Shown here in pieces: positions 1 to 12,379 of a stretch of DNA of 64,000 nucleotides. The translations under genes were made by a program, and so were the position numbers. The DNA lies in assembly GCA_031769625.1 (NCBI GenBank), contig JAUIMM010000721.1:976001-1040000 (forward strand), given 5' to 3'. Each line of letters opens with the position of its first letter. The stretch's first letter is position 1. The notes beneath the pieces are model-generated. The model had not been told where the DNA came from. It ran no database searches and was given only the letters and a program-made list of their open reading frames with translations. The DNA comes from Taudactylus pleione (lineage: Eukaryota; Chordata; Amphibia; Anura; Myobatrachidae).

Positions 1-1589
1 GGCCTCCAGGAGATAGAACTAAAGGATATTTATCACATCATGAAGAAGCTGGGAGGAGGTGGTTATGCCTTAGTCTTCATGGTAAAGGGCAGAAAAACTG
101 GTCAGTATGGTCAGAAATTCAGTATCTTTCCCCTTGGGACAATTATAGCCAATATTACAACAGGGAGAATTTCCCAGGATGAACCATTAATAATAATGCA
201 GTAGTACACACAGTAATAATACTCATTCCTACTGAATCACCTATGGTATTCTCTACCATGCCCAACAAGAGCCTCCCACAGCCAACAAACCTTTAAACAT
301 TCTTTGGAAACCCATCTATTTATTAGTGCTTACCCTACTCTAACCATATTAATACTCCCTCGCACCTACTCTACTCCCACCTATACCCTTTTACCACCAA
401 TACTGGTCATACTAATGCCCCTGAAGACCTATATCACCCACAAATATACAATCACACCTACCTAATTCAAAGTGTACTTTAAATTGAATTGCCACTTTAT
501 ACTTAACCTACTCCCATGTATACTACTCACATTAATCCCCACTCACTACTATCCTAATCTCCACTCTGTGCCTATTTATAATTAGATTCATCTTTGTGCC
601 CCCACATCTATTACTTTGCCTAATTTGTATACAAATCTAATTATTATTCATTATCACAAAAGTGAGGATGGCACTGAAGGTCCTGGACAGGAAAAGGACA
701 ACTGAGAGAAGCTTCCTCATGGAATTCAGTATGTCCTTTCTCCTCTCATCTCATCCTAATATCATTGGCATTAGCGGGATTGCATTCAAGACCCGTGACC
801 ACTTTGCTTTTGCCCAGGAGCTGGCAGCAGTGGGTGATTTGTTGTCTCTCATTCTGCCCCATGCAAGTAGAGGTCCTTTTTACTGATTTTATATCAGCTT
901 GGTGCTTTAGAAACATTTATATATTGTAAGACATTAATATGATGCTAAATCAGTGTATTTACTTCTTTCAGACTGGACTTCCAGAAGATGTGGTGATGAG
1001 ATGTGCAGTGCAGATCTCCAGGGCACTAGAATTTATAGAGAGCAAAGGACTGGTGCATCTGGACATCAAACCAGAGAATATTTTGGTGTTTGATCAGGAA
1101 TGCCATTGTGTTAAGATAACTGACTTTGGTCTTGCACATATCAAGGGAAGAGTCATTCATACCAGGTCTGGTAGTGGCTCCTACATGGCCCCGGAGATGT
1201 GCCAACTTGTTGACAAGGAAAGTTTGCTTGTAGACTCCACCCTTGATGTTTGGGCTTTTGGTGTAGTTCTTTACTGCTTGCTCACAGGAGAGTTTCCCTG
1301 GCAGATGGCACTACCCAGAGACAGGGAGTACAGTAGATTTGCTGAATGGCAAACCCACACTCCATCTGATGACCCTCCCTCACCATGGAACAAGCTGACC
1401 ACTGGAGTATGGAGGATGTTTAGTCATCTTTTAGCCATAGACTGTAATCAGAGAATCAAAGCCACTAATGTCTTGATGTTCATGGATGATATCTGGAAAG
1501 CAGAGAGGAGTAACAATAATATGGATGATGGTGAAGACACTTTTCCTGTGGAATCAGAGCTCTCATGTGCTCAAGAGATGCCCAGTTAA
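1..1589 (+). CDS. SBK-like serine/threonine kinase, copy 1 (5' end outside the window)
   Basis: Best model: exon 1 ends at 100, exon 2 663-862, exon 3 972-1589. Seen: glycine loop GGGGYA, the ALK lysine in exon 2, catalytic loop HLDIKPEN, DFG, and APE as MAPEM, followed by a DVWAFGV helix typical of SBK1/SBK2 kinases. Family knowledge: SBK kinases are small cytosolic Ser/Thr kinases; substrates here are unknown. The reading frame runs unbroken through the three exons. Oddities: the exon 2 acceptor seen in the other copies (CAG) has become CAA, but an AG at 661-662 drops exactly one codon and keeps frame. The exon 2 donor is GC rather than GT. The catalytic loop has Leu in place of Arg (HRD to HLD). 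The 5' part of exon 1 lies before base 1. An 80-codon open frame overlaps the 3' end (1565-1804) and may be the former C-terminal tail. It may be functional or recently dead. Confidence 0.72.
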
Positions 1590-3542
1590 ACAGAGAAGTG
1601 TCTAACACTGCAACAGACCCATCACACAGCAGAGAGACCATCCCATCTGTGATCAGCTCCATGTCATCCCATTTGTCCACTGGTAGTGCTGGGTTACAGC
1701 AGAAGGAGACACCAGACCCCCAGCAGGAACATGCACCAAATCCAGTGATACTTAAGGAGGACAATATATTCCTACATGTTGGGGCAGAGATGGAAATTGG
1801 CTGAAAATACTCATCTGTATTATTCTGTCATGGCTCTGAGAGGACATCATACTCACTCTCTTCCCATTTACCAGGTAAGTTTCTGTTTTAGTGAATAATG
1901 GGTCTATTGGGCTCTGGGGATTGGGGCACTGGGTCATTTGCTGAGTCCCCATATCAGAAGATATATAATATATAAAGCTGTCCAACTTGTTTGTGTACTT
2001 ATTTATAATTTCTTTCTATGGTGTTGTTTATAATTGATAGTAAAGGATGACTCTCAGTAAATACGAGTCTGCCCTGAGATATGTTACTCATTCTGCTGCA
2101 GCAGCTTAAATCTAGTGCTATATAGTTATTATACAGTGTTTCTCTACAAAAATATATTGTGTAAAATGGTTATTAAGTTCCTGAATACCTCATCAAATCT
2201 CAGATTATTTCCATACTTTTATTAGTCATTTACCCTAACATTTTTCTGTGTTTCCTAAGGTGACAAATTTGTGCTGTTGGACAGCAGATGATCAGAGCTC
2301 TAACTGGTGAATGTGGGTGTGACGTGTATAATTATCTGCAGTTACCCCTCCCATGCACTGGGTGGTGCTCTTGGTAATTATTAATTGATGAGACTTCCCC
2401 GAAGTTCCATGAAACACCAGCAGAAGATCATGATACATGGTGTATTTACTACTAAAATATTATTGTATTATTTCTGTAATGAGAAATCTTATTGTACACA
2501 TGTATTATAGAGACTGAGGACCTTATTCTGAGTCGCTCACTTATTTGAATGTGGCCACATCTATAAACTTTCAGCAAACTACTCAGGTGTCACAGGCTGC
2601 ATACACATCTACAGTATATGTACTTATATCTAATTCTGTCTCATCTCAGACTTTTCCCATCCAGAGGCCCCCATGCTGTATCCACGGTGGCTTGCAGCAG
2701 ACTGATGTCAGACTAGTGCCCAAATTCTACTGCTGTGGCCAGTGTTGTGCGGTCTCCATTTTCTTGGTGATTTCCTCACTACACATGGTAGCAGCTGCCA
2801 TTTTCTGGCATTTTGTGCAGGGATGAGACATCCGACGTGGGATCTCAAAGAGGTAAATATTAGAAAATATATTAGAAAATATATTAGAAATTATGGGGGC
2901 AGGGTGTGTGGTGTGGGCCCCCCTGGACCCAGAGGCCAATGTGCACAGCCCACCCTGCACCCATTATAAATATGCCCCTGCAGAGATGCCATATTTGGTC
3001 CAATCTCTGCACCTTGGATGGGTTGGGTGTAAGTGCTGACTATAGTGATGGTGCAATCACAGATAGAATACGGCCGTATAGTCACATTAGGTTCTATTTG
3101 CTGCATGAATACAGAATAGGGAATCAGCATCAGGCCCTGAGTCTCTCGTATCAGTATCGCAGCTGGATCACCCTTATATGGTTTGTGTGTCTATGTGTCT
3201 AATACAACTATTCTAATAATTTTTAGGCCTGAGTAAAGAATATAATGGTCTGCAGTTGTTTGTCTGGTGAATTATTTTCAATTGAGATGAGAAATGTATG
3301 AAATAGTCCATTAATTTCCCCAATAATGTGTTTTCTGCGGGTCCCAGTCATTATCAATTCTTTCTATACCAGAGTTTTTGCCATTTCCTGTGTGGAGACA
3401 TCTTTCCAAATATTTCACCACAAAGATGGCAACTCCGAGTGAGTACAGGGAGAGTAGGCACTGCATGGGTGGTCATGGCAGTGAATGGTATTTTGATTTA
3501 TATAATTCTGGTCTACAACAAACTGTGGCTTTCCCTCATGTT
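1590..3542. other. 3' flank of kinase copy 1, no gene seen
   Basis: Non-coding. The part from about 2355 is matched closely by 13,975-15,136 in the second unit. Around 2850-2970 lie AT-rich direct repeats (ATATTAGAAA units) followed by a GC-rich stretch that looks like a small transposon remnant; a shorter version is at 14,450-14,560. Open frames at 2545-2826 and 3328-3549 differ between the two copies and show no coding constraint. Confidence 0.5.
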
Positions 3543-4226
3543 CTGCTAAGTAGAGATGTGTGCCGATCCTCGTGTTTTGGTTTTGGATGTGGATCTCCCC
3601 TGGTTTTGGATCTGGATTGGTTTTGAAAAAACCTCACCTCCGTGTTTAGTTTTCGTGTTTTGGTTTGGATCTGGATTTCTTCTTAATAAATAAAAAAACA
3701 GCTAAAATCACATAAAATGGGCCTTTTTTGTTCCTACAGTGATAATAAACTCAATAACATTTATTTTCACTTGTTTCCAGTCAATTTTGAGCACCTCACA
3801 AGGGGACCTGGAAGCGAGCTTTCCAAAAATAAACAATTGACTTAAATAATGCTTTGAAAATCTTCTATAAAAGCATTTCTCAACTTGTACAGGGACATAA
3901 AAAAACAGTTAGTTAGCCTTCAAACTGCCATTGTTCCCACTGTCCACTTAACCATATGAGATATATTGTGAACAAGCGGAACACAGCAGCAAATGCAACA
4001 TTTCAGACCTAAGGTTTAAGTATTACATTGTATCTTTCTTGGGAATTCTTTCTTGAGCGCCATGCCTGCTTGCTGGGAGTTGAATATTTTTTATCCCAGA
4101 AGGGGACCAGGAAGCGTGCTTTCCAAAAATAAATAGACAATTGACTTAAATAATCCTTTGCAAACCTTCTGTTCTGTAACAGATTTTCCCAACCTGTACA
4201 GGGACATTAAAGTCAGTTAATGGCCT

Positions 4227-4418
4227 TCATATTGCCATTGTTCCCACTGTCTTGGATGGAGCAACCATGGCGACTGATTTAGTGTCATAAGGAAGAGAAG
4301 GCTCCAAACTGGGTGTCATGTTATGAGTTGGCCATATGGGGTATGTTGCTGTTAAGGGATCAGGCTGGTTATTAGTGGATACATTATTATAGTAGTTGTC
4401 ATTCTTGGTTGCCATCTC
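4227..4418 (-). pseudogene. Exon-like 3' piece of the captured SPOC gene in hAT A
   Basis: On the - strand a TTCAG acceptor (just above 4418) is followed by an open frame rich in Asn, Pro and Thr that runs to about 4227. The same acceptor and frame start are present in hAT B at about 16,035, where the frame stops sooner. It lies downstream of the SPOC exon and its GTAAGC donor, so I read it as the next exon of the captured gene. No domain is recognised in this short tail; the call rests on splice signals and context. Confidence 0.4.
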
Positions 4419-4627
4419 CTGAAGGGTGTTTATTAACAGTCAGAGACTACCTACCTATCAGCTCAGGCATAGACACTTCCAGAGGAACAGAGCTGTGTTC
4501 TCTGGAGGGAAGCCAAATAGGAGGGAGCCACTGTTCCAACATCTGAAGCTCTTATCTCTCCACATCTATGATAGAAGAAAAAAAATGTAATTGGGTACAT
4601 CTAGCTCCTCTTTCTCTACCCTGCTTA

Positions 4628-4905
4628 CCCTCTTTGGACAAGAAGTCCAGGATGGATGGTTTGGAATAAGGCCTAGCAACAGATGGGGAGGGTCATTAAC
4701 AAGACCTGTTCCCCCAATGGGTGTAGTCTGGGAGGTATTGGTTGGCATGCAGGCAGTAGAATAACAAAGGCCTCCATGTTGTCAGTGCTTACTATTCCGT
4801 ATTTCAGTTTGCGATTCAGGCAGGAATAAAGTCGGCTACAGAACACAGTGACAGAATCACTGGATGTCTGAGTGCATTCAGGCCAAATACGATCCATGAA
4901 TTCCC
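4628..4905 (-). pseudogene. Truncated SPOC-domain exon captured in hAT A
   Basis: The - strand carries the middle and end of a SPOC domain (SPEN/DIDO/PHF3-type): an LYSCLNRKLKYGIV strand matching the family's LxxYLxxKxRYGVV, then LLPACQPIPPRL. The frame breaks in the GPGL segment, and the remainder (NDPPHLLLGL) continues in another frame. A GTAAGC donor follows at about 4627-4622. Compared with hAT B, about 370 bp encoding the first half of the domain are missing, the junction being near 4905. Dead copy. Confidence 0.6.
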
Positions 4906-5769
4906 AGACAGTATGTTTAGCTGTGGTGTCAGTCTCTCTTTTGGCAGAATTAGGCTTTAGTTTTTTAGAGCATATAACCTTATAAGCTGTTAGGATAACA
5001 TTCTGCTATGTTTAAGATTAAAAAAACAAAACTTTTTGTAACCCAATAACTTAAAAATAAAAAAGTTTTCATTGCAATATTCATGCAGCCCCTTGACAGA
5101 CAGGAGCACAACACCCCTGCACAGCTATGCCAATGACAGGTGTGGCTGACACGCACATGAAAAAAATTGTTTATTTATTATTTTGGGCAGCAGCCCCTTG
5201 ATAGACAGGAGCACAGCACCCTCGGCACAGCTACACCGATGACAGTGACAGCCAGGTGTAAAATTGATAATCAATGAATTAAAAAACAATTCATTGGGTG
5301 CAGACCCTGGCTGTTAAATTGATCATAAATTCATTTAAAAACAATTTGTTGGTTCCTAAACCAACCATAACATTAATAAAAAATGTCAGGCAGCAATGCC
5401 CCAACCAGCACATAATGGAAAGGAAAAAGGTGCAAGATGGAATAGTCCTTGGGCCCTCCCACCCACCCTTATGTTGTATACAAAACAGGACAGTTTAACA
5501 AACCAATCATTTCAGCAACAAGGACTGCTAATTGTGGCTGAAATTATTGTTTTGTTTGGACCCCAATAAAACAAGCTGCCAATGTGCATTGGACATGGAA
5601 ATTAAAATGATCCCATACACAAACTGGCTTTACATTACAAGTTGTCCTAATCCTTGTCATCCCCATCAGTGTGTACATCCTTTCCTTCACACAATATTAA
5701 TTCGTCCCCAGTGGAACCCACCATAGGTGCCTCTGTAATTTTTTTATGTAATTGTTGGTAGGTCTTCCT

Positions 5770-8084
5770 CGTGGAATTTGTAATTGATTTTAATGAACAT
5801 CATCTTTTCCACATTTTAAGGAAGTAACCTCCTACGCCGATCACTGACAATGTTGCCAGCTGCACTGAAAACTCTTTCAGAGTACATACTGGAGGGTGGG
5901 CAACTTCAGTAATGCAAAGCCAGTTTGTGTATGGGACACCAAATTGCCTCTTTTTCCTGTCAGTACTGAAAGGGACTGTCTGACATGTCTATTAGGATGT
6001 TATCTCTGAAATAGTCCTCCACCATTCTATGAATGGAAACCGTATCACACATAGTCACGGTAGAAGACATGTCACTAGTAGGCAGTTCTCTCAGGCCCGA
6101 CCAGATGTAATTTTTTGGTGAACGATCTGCATGACCACCAGGCATTCTGTAAGGAAAATTGAGTTTTTTTCCTGGCAGCTGTTGAAACTGAAGGAGGAGA
6201 TGATGGCATTTCACATGCAGCTGCCAATTTTTTGACCAACAGCTCTTGGCATAGTTTTAGATTTTGGTCTGTTGGAAAAAAACTCACAAGGTAGGTCTTA
6301 AACTTAGGATCCAGAATGGTGGCCAAAATATAATTTTTCAGATTTCAATAGATTGATGACTCTTGGATCCTGGTGAAGTGAATCAAGGGCTTGATCCACC
6401 AGTCCAACATACTTTGCGCAATTGCTATGTTTCAGCTCCTCCTTCAGTTTCTCCAGCTGTTTTTGCAAAAGTCTGATGAGGGGAATGACCTGACTCAAGC
6501 TGGAAGTGTGTGAACTAACTTCACGTGTGGCAAGGTCAAAAGGTTTGTGAACCTTGCACAATGCAGAAATTATTCTCCACTGTGCTTGAGTAAGGTGCAT
6601 TACCCCTCCACGGCCTATGTCATAGTCTGCTGTATAGGCCTGGATGGCCTTTTGTTGTTCCTCCATCTGCAGAAGCATATAGAGGGTAGAATTCCAACCA
6701 GTTACTACCTCTTGCTTCAGCTGATGGAAGGGTGAATTTAACAGTACCTGCTGGTCATGCAATCTTCGACAAGGGGTCGATGAATGTCTAAAGTGTCTGG
6801 ATATTTTGTGGGCCATCGAGAGCATCTCCTGCATGACCATGTCACTTTTTAAAACACGTTGCACCACCAAATTGTGTGAGCAGAACATGGGACGTGTTGG
6901 AATTCCCCCACATGTAATATGTAAGAATATTGGTGGCATTGTCTGAAATCACAAATCCAGAGGAGAAGAGGATCTCAGTGGTATGCATCTTAGTGAAACC
7001 AGTTATACAAAGAGTAGCCTGCCTCTGTATCAGCTGTCTTTTGGGAAATGTTGCTGCTGCTGTTGTAGGCAATGCAGCTAGCCAGTGGGCTGTCACAGTC
7101 ATGTAAACATTAGTTTGCCCTGTCCCAGTTGTCCACATATCAGTGGTCAAGTGGACAGTGGGTACAACGGCATTTCTGAGGACATTAATAAGGGTTTTTT
7201 TTAATGTCCTTGTACAGACTTGGAATTGCTCTTCTAGCAAAGTGGAATCTAGAAGGGATCTGGTAATGAGGACACAGGACCTTAATTAACTGTTGAAAAC
7301 CCACTGCAGTAATGGCAGATACTGAACGCACATCTAAAACCAGCATAACTGTTATGGTATCAGTAATCTGCTGTGCAAATGGATGATTGCTGTTATACTT
7401 GTTTGCCCTTGCAAACGACTGTTTGACAGTTAATTGTTTTTTGGAGGATTCACTACAAGTAGTCTTCTTCCTGTTCCCCTTCTGGGTTGAAGATCCACTG
7501 ACAACAGCAGCAGCAAAAGGTGTAGTCATCAATGATCCTTCTGAGGAATAACGGATAGGAGAGGAGTCAATCATGCTTTGAATACCAACATTGGATGCAG
7601 ACGGACTATTTCCACTGACGAATGAGAATGTTGATGATGCAAGTGTTGGTGTTGGAAATCGAAGGTGTTTGGATCTTACAGAGAGGGAGCAGGATGGTGA
7701 CACTGGACTTGTTATGTTTTGAGTTTTGGAACTTTGCGATGTACACTTTGATATTTGATGAATGTGCTCCAAGTGACATAACAAGGAGGAGGTTCCTAGT
7801 TGGTTTAGGTCCCTCCGTCTACTCACTCTTGCATGGCAATGGGCACATATGGCTTGACAACTGTTGTCCGGATTGGGATGGAAATAATTCCACACGTTAG
7901 AAGTAGATTTTTTTGTCTTTTGTCCCAGCATGACAACAATGGGCTTTAGCTTTTTCAACCCATGGGCAACAGCTGTTGCCTTACTTACACAGATGTCCAC
8001 GGCATCAACAACCTCATCAGCAACAACCTCATCATCAACATCCTCATCATCAACATCCTCATCATCAACATCCTCAACTACCAT
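5770..8084 (-). pseudogene. hAT transposase (BED-finger type), copy A, broken
   Basis: Read on the - strand: an Asp/Glu-rich repeat (DVDDED units, about 8000-8084), then a BED zinc finger with CAHC and a His pair (about 7770-7860), a basic linker, the RNase H-fold core with TTDMWT (about 7140) and SDNATNI (about 6940), and finally the hAT dimerisation region with SCPPSSMYSERVFSAAG (about 5860). Frames break near 7190, 6950 and 6305, and stop codons interrupt the C-terminal part near 5960. Compared with copy B it lacks about 0.7 kb at the N-terminal end (junction at about 8085). hAT transposases excise and insert by cut and paste; this copy cannot make an active protein. Confidence 0.8.
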
Positions 8085-8704
8085 TGATTTTTTTTGTTTT
8101 TAGCACGACTGGAGTTGGGCTGGATCTTGTGCAGTACTGTGGTTAAGCCTTACATGCACGCGCACACAGAAAAATCTAAAGGACACTTTGATTTATTTTT
8201 TTTTTACTTTTTTTTGACTATTTTTTTATTGTATTTTGGAGTCCAGAACTTGGGCCCAGAGATGGACACAGCAGAAGCCCAGGACACAGTGACAGCACCA
8301 TGACCAGAGACCAGAATGGATCAGCAGTCACCAGCCCAGGACACAGCAGACAGCCCAAATGGATCAAAAGACAGCACAGTGACAGCACCATGACCAGAGA
8401 CCAGAATGGATCTGCAGTCACCCATCCAGGACACAGCAGATAGCACCAGCTGTACACTACCCACCCTCCCTGTTCAGTCTCCACAGCTGTAGTGAAATGG
8501 CATCCATTGCGTGGTCCCTTATATACTACATTGATCATAGAGACGAAATCTCACGAACCATGAGATTTCAGACTATCCTTTTGCCTCGGTTTTGAGATCC
8601 GACCAGGCGGGAAACACCAAGCCTGCTTGGATCTGACTCAGTTATTCTAAATTTGGGTGGGTTTGGATGTCTGGAAACCGAACCAGCTCATCTCTACTGT
8701 TAAG

Positions 8705-9026
8705 TAAGGAAAAGAATTATGGGAATTTTATTTATTATTTTGTTCTAAAACATTGAAAAACATTAAATATGCATAAAAATCAGTGTCTTTCTGAACATGA
8801 CTAACCATAATACCACATCCTGCCTGGTGCAATAAGTAGCTGTTAATATGCTAATTAAGAGATACAGCAGCTGGTTGAGTGTAACAGGAATTTCTATACA
8901 CTCACTTGGGTATAAATAAACACTATATACAATAGATATAAATACTATAATGGAAGGTGAGTGACCAGGCTGTTATATCACACCCGGCATTGCAGAGTCA
9001 GCCCAGGGAAAATGAGGGCCCATTGT
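8705..9026. other. Short flank between two hAT elements
   Basis: AT-rich, no gene. It is matched by 21,383-21,783, which holds about 85 extra bases near 21,520-21,605. Nothing else is recognised. Confidence 0.4.
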
Positions 9027-10597
9027 ATTTTTAATAGGGATGAGCGGGTTAGGATTTCTGAAATCCGAGCGAGGAACAGAGTCAGGCCCGGGTTTTCCCC
9101 CCTGACTTTGAAATTGAGGCAAAACTTCATCATCCCGCTGTCAGATCTTTTGGGTTTTGGATTCTATAAAAGGTCCCCGCCAGTGAAGAGGGAGGGTGGG
9201 AGTTGTGCTGCTGTTGTCCATAGGGGCTGTGTCCACTCCAAAGTCCATAGGGGCCGGCTGGGCTGTGTTGTGGAGTGTCCCATAAAGGCTGTAGTTATAA
9301 AGGGGTGGTCTGTCCATCAGGGGTGCTCCCCCAAGTTTTTTTTTCTATTTGTGTGCGCTGTAGCCACATGTGCATCAACAAAGTAGCAGTGCCAAGCATA
9401 TGCCTGTGTCATAAATCAAGGGCCATCTGGCTCATCTGTTGAAGGGTGGTATAACCCCCAAAGTGCCAAAAAATTTTTAAATATTTTTCTGTTCGTGTGC
9501 GCATTAGCTGCACGTGCATCAACAAAGTAGCAGTGCCTGCATATGATATCGTCACCACTGACAGAATGGTGTAGGATTACATCAGTGACAGCATCCAAGT
9601 AGGCATGTCAGACAGTCCGTACATGTACTGGCAGGAAAAAGAGGCAATTTGGAGGCCCCTGTACAAACTGGCTCTATTTTACCTGAGTTGCCCCCCCTCC
9701 AGTGTGTACTCCAAAAGAGTGTTTAGTGCATCCGGGAACCTTGTCAGTGAAAGGCGTAGGAGGTTGCTTCCACAAAATGTTGCTTCCACAAAGATGATGT
9801 TCATCAAAATGATTTTTATCAATTATTCCAGGGAGACCAGCCTCCAGAACGTACAGAGGGACCTGTGGTGGTGGATTCCAGCGGGGACAATTAATACTCT
9901 GAGGATGAGGATGTACACAACACTGAAGAGGGTGAGGAATCAGTGGATGAGTAGGATGAGTATGACATCTTGCCTCTGTAGAGCCAGTTTTGTGCAGGGA
10001 CAGATTAATTGCCAACTTGTTTTGTGGGGGTCCAAACGAACCAATCATTTCAGCCACAGTCGTGTGGCAGACCCTGGCGCTGAAATGATTGGTTTGCTAA
10101 AGTGTGCATGTCCTGTTTATACAACATAAGGGTGGGTCGGAGGGCCCAAGGACAATTCCATCTTGCACCTTTTTCTTTGCATTATATACTGTTTGGGGCC
10201 TAGTTTTTCAAACTGCCATCCTGTCTGCCACTGCAGTGCCACTCCTAGATGGGCCACGTATTTGTGTCACCCACTCATTTCGCTTAGCATAGTCATCCAG
10301 CTACCTCGGTGCAAGCTTTTGGCCTAAAAACAATATTGTGAGGTGTTCAGAATAGACTGGAAATGAGTGGAAATTAATGTTATTGAGGTTAATAATAGCA
10401 TAGGAACAGAAAAATCCACAAATTCTGAGATTTTAGCTGTTATGCTTTTTTCCCAAAAAAATAAAGATCCAAAACACAAAACCCAGAACCCAAAACATAG
10501 AAGGGTGGTTTTGGCAAAACCAATCCAGATCCAGAACACGAAGAAAGATCCAGATCCAAAACACGAAAAGTGGCTGGTGCACACCCCTAATTTTTAT
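9027..10597 (+). mobile_element. Internally deleted hAT element A2 (9035-10589), empty site for the Polinton
   Basis: Termini TAGGGATG at 9035 and CACCCCTA ending at 10,589 form short inverted repeats. Target repeats are ATTTTTAA (9027-9034) and ATTTTTAT (10,590-10,597). The interior keeps only the C-terminal transposase region in + orientation (about 9540-9800: YMYWQEKEAIW, then SVYSKRVFSASGNLVSE). A roughly 145-bp unit containing GCATCAACAAAGTAGCAGTG is repeated (9360-9400, 9505-9540). The right end resembles the left end of hAT A in inverse, so both belong to one family. The site CAGAAT at 10,348-10,353 is uninterrupted here, while the second-unit copy has the Polinton at this exact point. 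Confidence 0.8.
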
Positions 10598-12109
10598 TCA
10601 TGTGCAAATGAGGAGATACTACAGCTGGGGGGGTGTAACAGACTTTTCTATAAGTAATGATGGCTACACCCCATGTTACACCATTCACCAAACCCTTATA
10701 CTGTATTTCCAACAATGACATCTTATCCATAGTAAATGACCACACGACACCATATCTGGAGGGAAGAAAGCCTCATTTTATTCATCACTTCCATGAAGTT
10801 GGTGGCTTAGGAAAATAACAAATTGCAAATATACTTATCAGGGTGGGAGACCAAAGAGACCGATTCTTATAGAATGTAATTTTATCCCTCCTCAGATCTC
10901 CGCCCATTCTCTGGGCCCTCGGACCTCCCTTTCTATGTGAGTAAAGCTGAGTACATACTATTCCATCTGTCACACGATATATAGTTCTGACGGAGCTGTG
11001 AAAGATCATTTATGGATTGCATAGCAGCTCGTGTATACCAGCCATTCATCATATCGCCCCATCTGCTGTACTGCATAACAGATGCTGAATGATGCCATGC
11101 TGTTATTTGTGCCATCATACACCTCATCATGCAGTGTCTACTGTATGGATGGCACCATGTATCATTACATCGAGTTGTCCCATTGACTTAGTATAGTGTG
11201 TACCCAGCTTATATTGTAACCTGCATTAAAGTACCTTCCCTGTCATGCCTTCATACACCATCAGGGCTTATGACTAAAGCACATATTACACAATGAACCC
11301 AATACTATGGTGCTTATTCTGCATCATGCTTACTACATATCACTGCTTTCTTATACCCCTTTTACACAGCTGCAAACACCCAGATTACTGCAGGGATAAC
11401 CCAGGTCATGGCTCAGTGTAATAAGGATAACAGAGCTTCAGTTACCTGGGAATACAACCCAGCTACCTGAGGAAGACCCAGATAAATGAGTAACTCGGAT
11501 TGTCTGACCTGTGTCCCATTCTCTGCATAGGGAGAGTCACATTCCTGGCATTGGCACAGGTAATCCCAGGCAATATCCCGTGTCCAGTCTGTGGTGTAAA
11601 TTGGACTCAACCTGCTGTGACCTAGGATTTAGTTGTAAAATGGGTATAATTCACCTAGACTAATGTCTATAATACAAAGCACAAACCCTCCAATGTCTGG
11701 TCACACAATCACCTGTACATGGGAAAATGCTGCCTATAATCATACTGACTCCAGTGTTAGACTGGTACTAGAGACCAGCACAGACAATAGTATTATTTAG
11801 GTTGGAAAAATCAGTCATATGTCACATAAATGGTTATAGCTATTCTATATAAAGTAGAGGTAACATAAATAACAAGTAAATGGACCTGATAATAGTGGTA
11901 ATAGTTAGTGCTAATTATAAAAAAGCAGAGTTATGAATAACAACACTATTAACATTTCATAGCAGATATAATAAAACTGTCCCTAGAACACACCTGAGTG
12001 ACAGTGAGTTGGGGAGATACAGTGTTTGGGTTACTATCACCCTTTGTGATGCACCTGGGCTGTAGCACAGCTGGGAGTCTCTCACACATTCTTATAGCAA
12101 TCTGTGCAA
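10598..12109. other. Upstream region of kinase copy 2, no gene seen
   Basis: Closely matched by 37,680-39,190 upstream of copy 3. It contains an inverted AGATGG/CCATCT-rich patch (11,030-11,080) and simple sequence, but no exon I can support. An open frame at 11,413-11,610 (-) is also open in the other unit (38,509-38,706), but high DNA identity explains this and no known domain is visible. Confidence 0.4.
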
Positions 12110-12174
12110 ATGCAAATCCTAAAGAATAATACACAGTTATTTACACCACATATGCAAATTATCAGCCAGCCAAT
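12110..12174 (+). promoter_or_regulatory. Octamer pair and CCAAT box upstream of kinase copy 2
   Basis: Two perfect ATGCAAAT octamers (12,110-12,117 and 12,152-12,159) and a CCAAT (12,170-12,174) lie 65-130 bp before the probable first exon. Octamers bind POU/Oct factors, which are abundant in germ line and early embryo. In the third unit both octamers are kept but CCAAT has become CCACT. Promoter function is inferred from position and motifs only. Confidence 0.4.
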
Positions 12175-12239
12175 CAGGAGGCTCCAGCACCTACCTGCCC
12201 CACCCCACCTTCCTCACATAAACCAGATGTCTCCCCTCT

Positions 12240-12379
12240 GCTCCCAGAGACATAGACTGTCTTTATTGCAGAATAGATAGGACATTACAGCATAATTTTG
12301 TGAGAACCTTCCAGCAGATCCCAATGTGAGCTGAGATCCCACCAACCACACTCAGGACTGAAGTGTACACTCCCCCGAG
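12240..12379 (+). other. Probable non-coding first exon of kinase copy 2
   Basis: A stretch without a long reading frame ends in CCCGAG with a GTAAAA donor at 12,380. The matching acceptor would be CCCCAG ending at 12,745, seven bases before the ATG at 12,752. In the third unit most of this segment (about 300 bp) is deleted, which would remove the leader exon of copy 3. Inferred from splice signals. Confidence 0.35.

Larger units (their letters stand above)
3543..8704 (-). mobile_element. hAT DNA transposon A (3551-8696) with 8-bp target duplications
   Basis: Termini are TAGAGATG at 3551 and CATCTCTA ending at 8696. They are flanked by 8-bp direct repeats CTGCTAAG (3543-3550) and CTGTTAAG (8697-8704) with one mismatch, the size expected for hAT. 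Subterminal DNA near 3560-3680 is rich in GTTTTGG/GGATCTGGAT repeats, and near 8250-8450 in repeats around ACACAGCAGA. A degenerate transposase lies on the - strand (about 5770-8084), and a captured SPOC-gene piece lies nearer the 3551 end. Tandem copies of a roughly 100-bp unit occupy about 5085-5260. The same insertion with the same mismatched target repeat is at 15,137-21,382, so it predates the tandem duplication. Confidence 0.85.

Noticed and set aside
1565..1804. Separate small gene overlapping the kinase 3' end
   Set aside because: No start context or splice support; more likely the former kinase tail in a shifted frame.
2545..2826. Open frame of 93 codons, with a counterpart at 14,164-14,424
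   Set aside because: The two copies differ by indels that change frame and there is no domain; similarity is explained by the tandem duplication.
3328..3626. Open frames also found at 14,906-15,277
   Set aside because: They run across the hAT boundary into terminal repeats, so coding is implausible.
8094..8538. Pro/Cys-rich frames near the right end of hAT A
   Set aside because: They translate the subterminal ACACAGCAGA repeats.
9605..10129. 174-codon frame as a host gene
   Set aside because: It is only the C-terminal dimerisation piece of a hAT transposase inside an internally deleted element.
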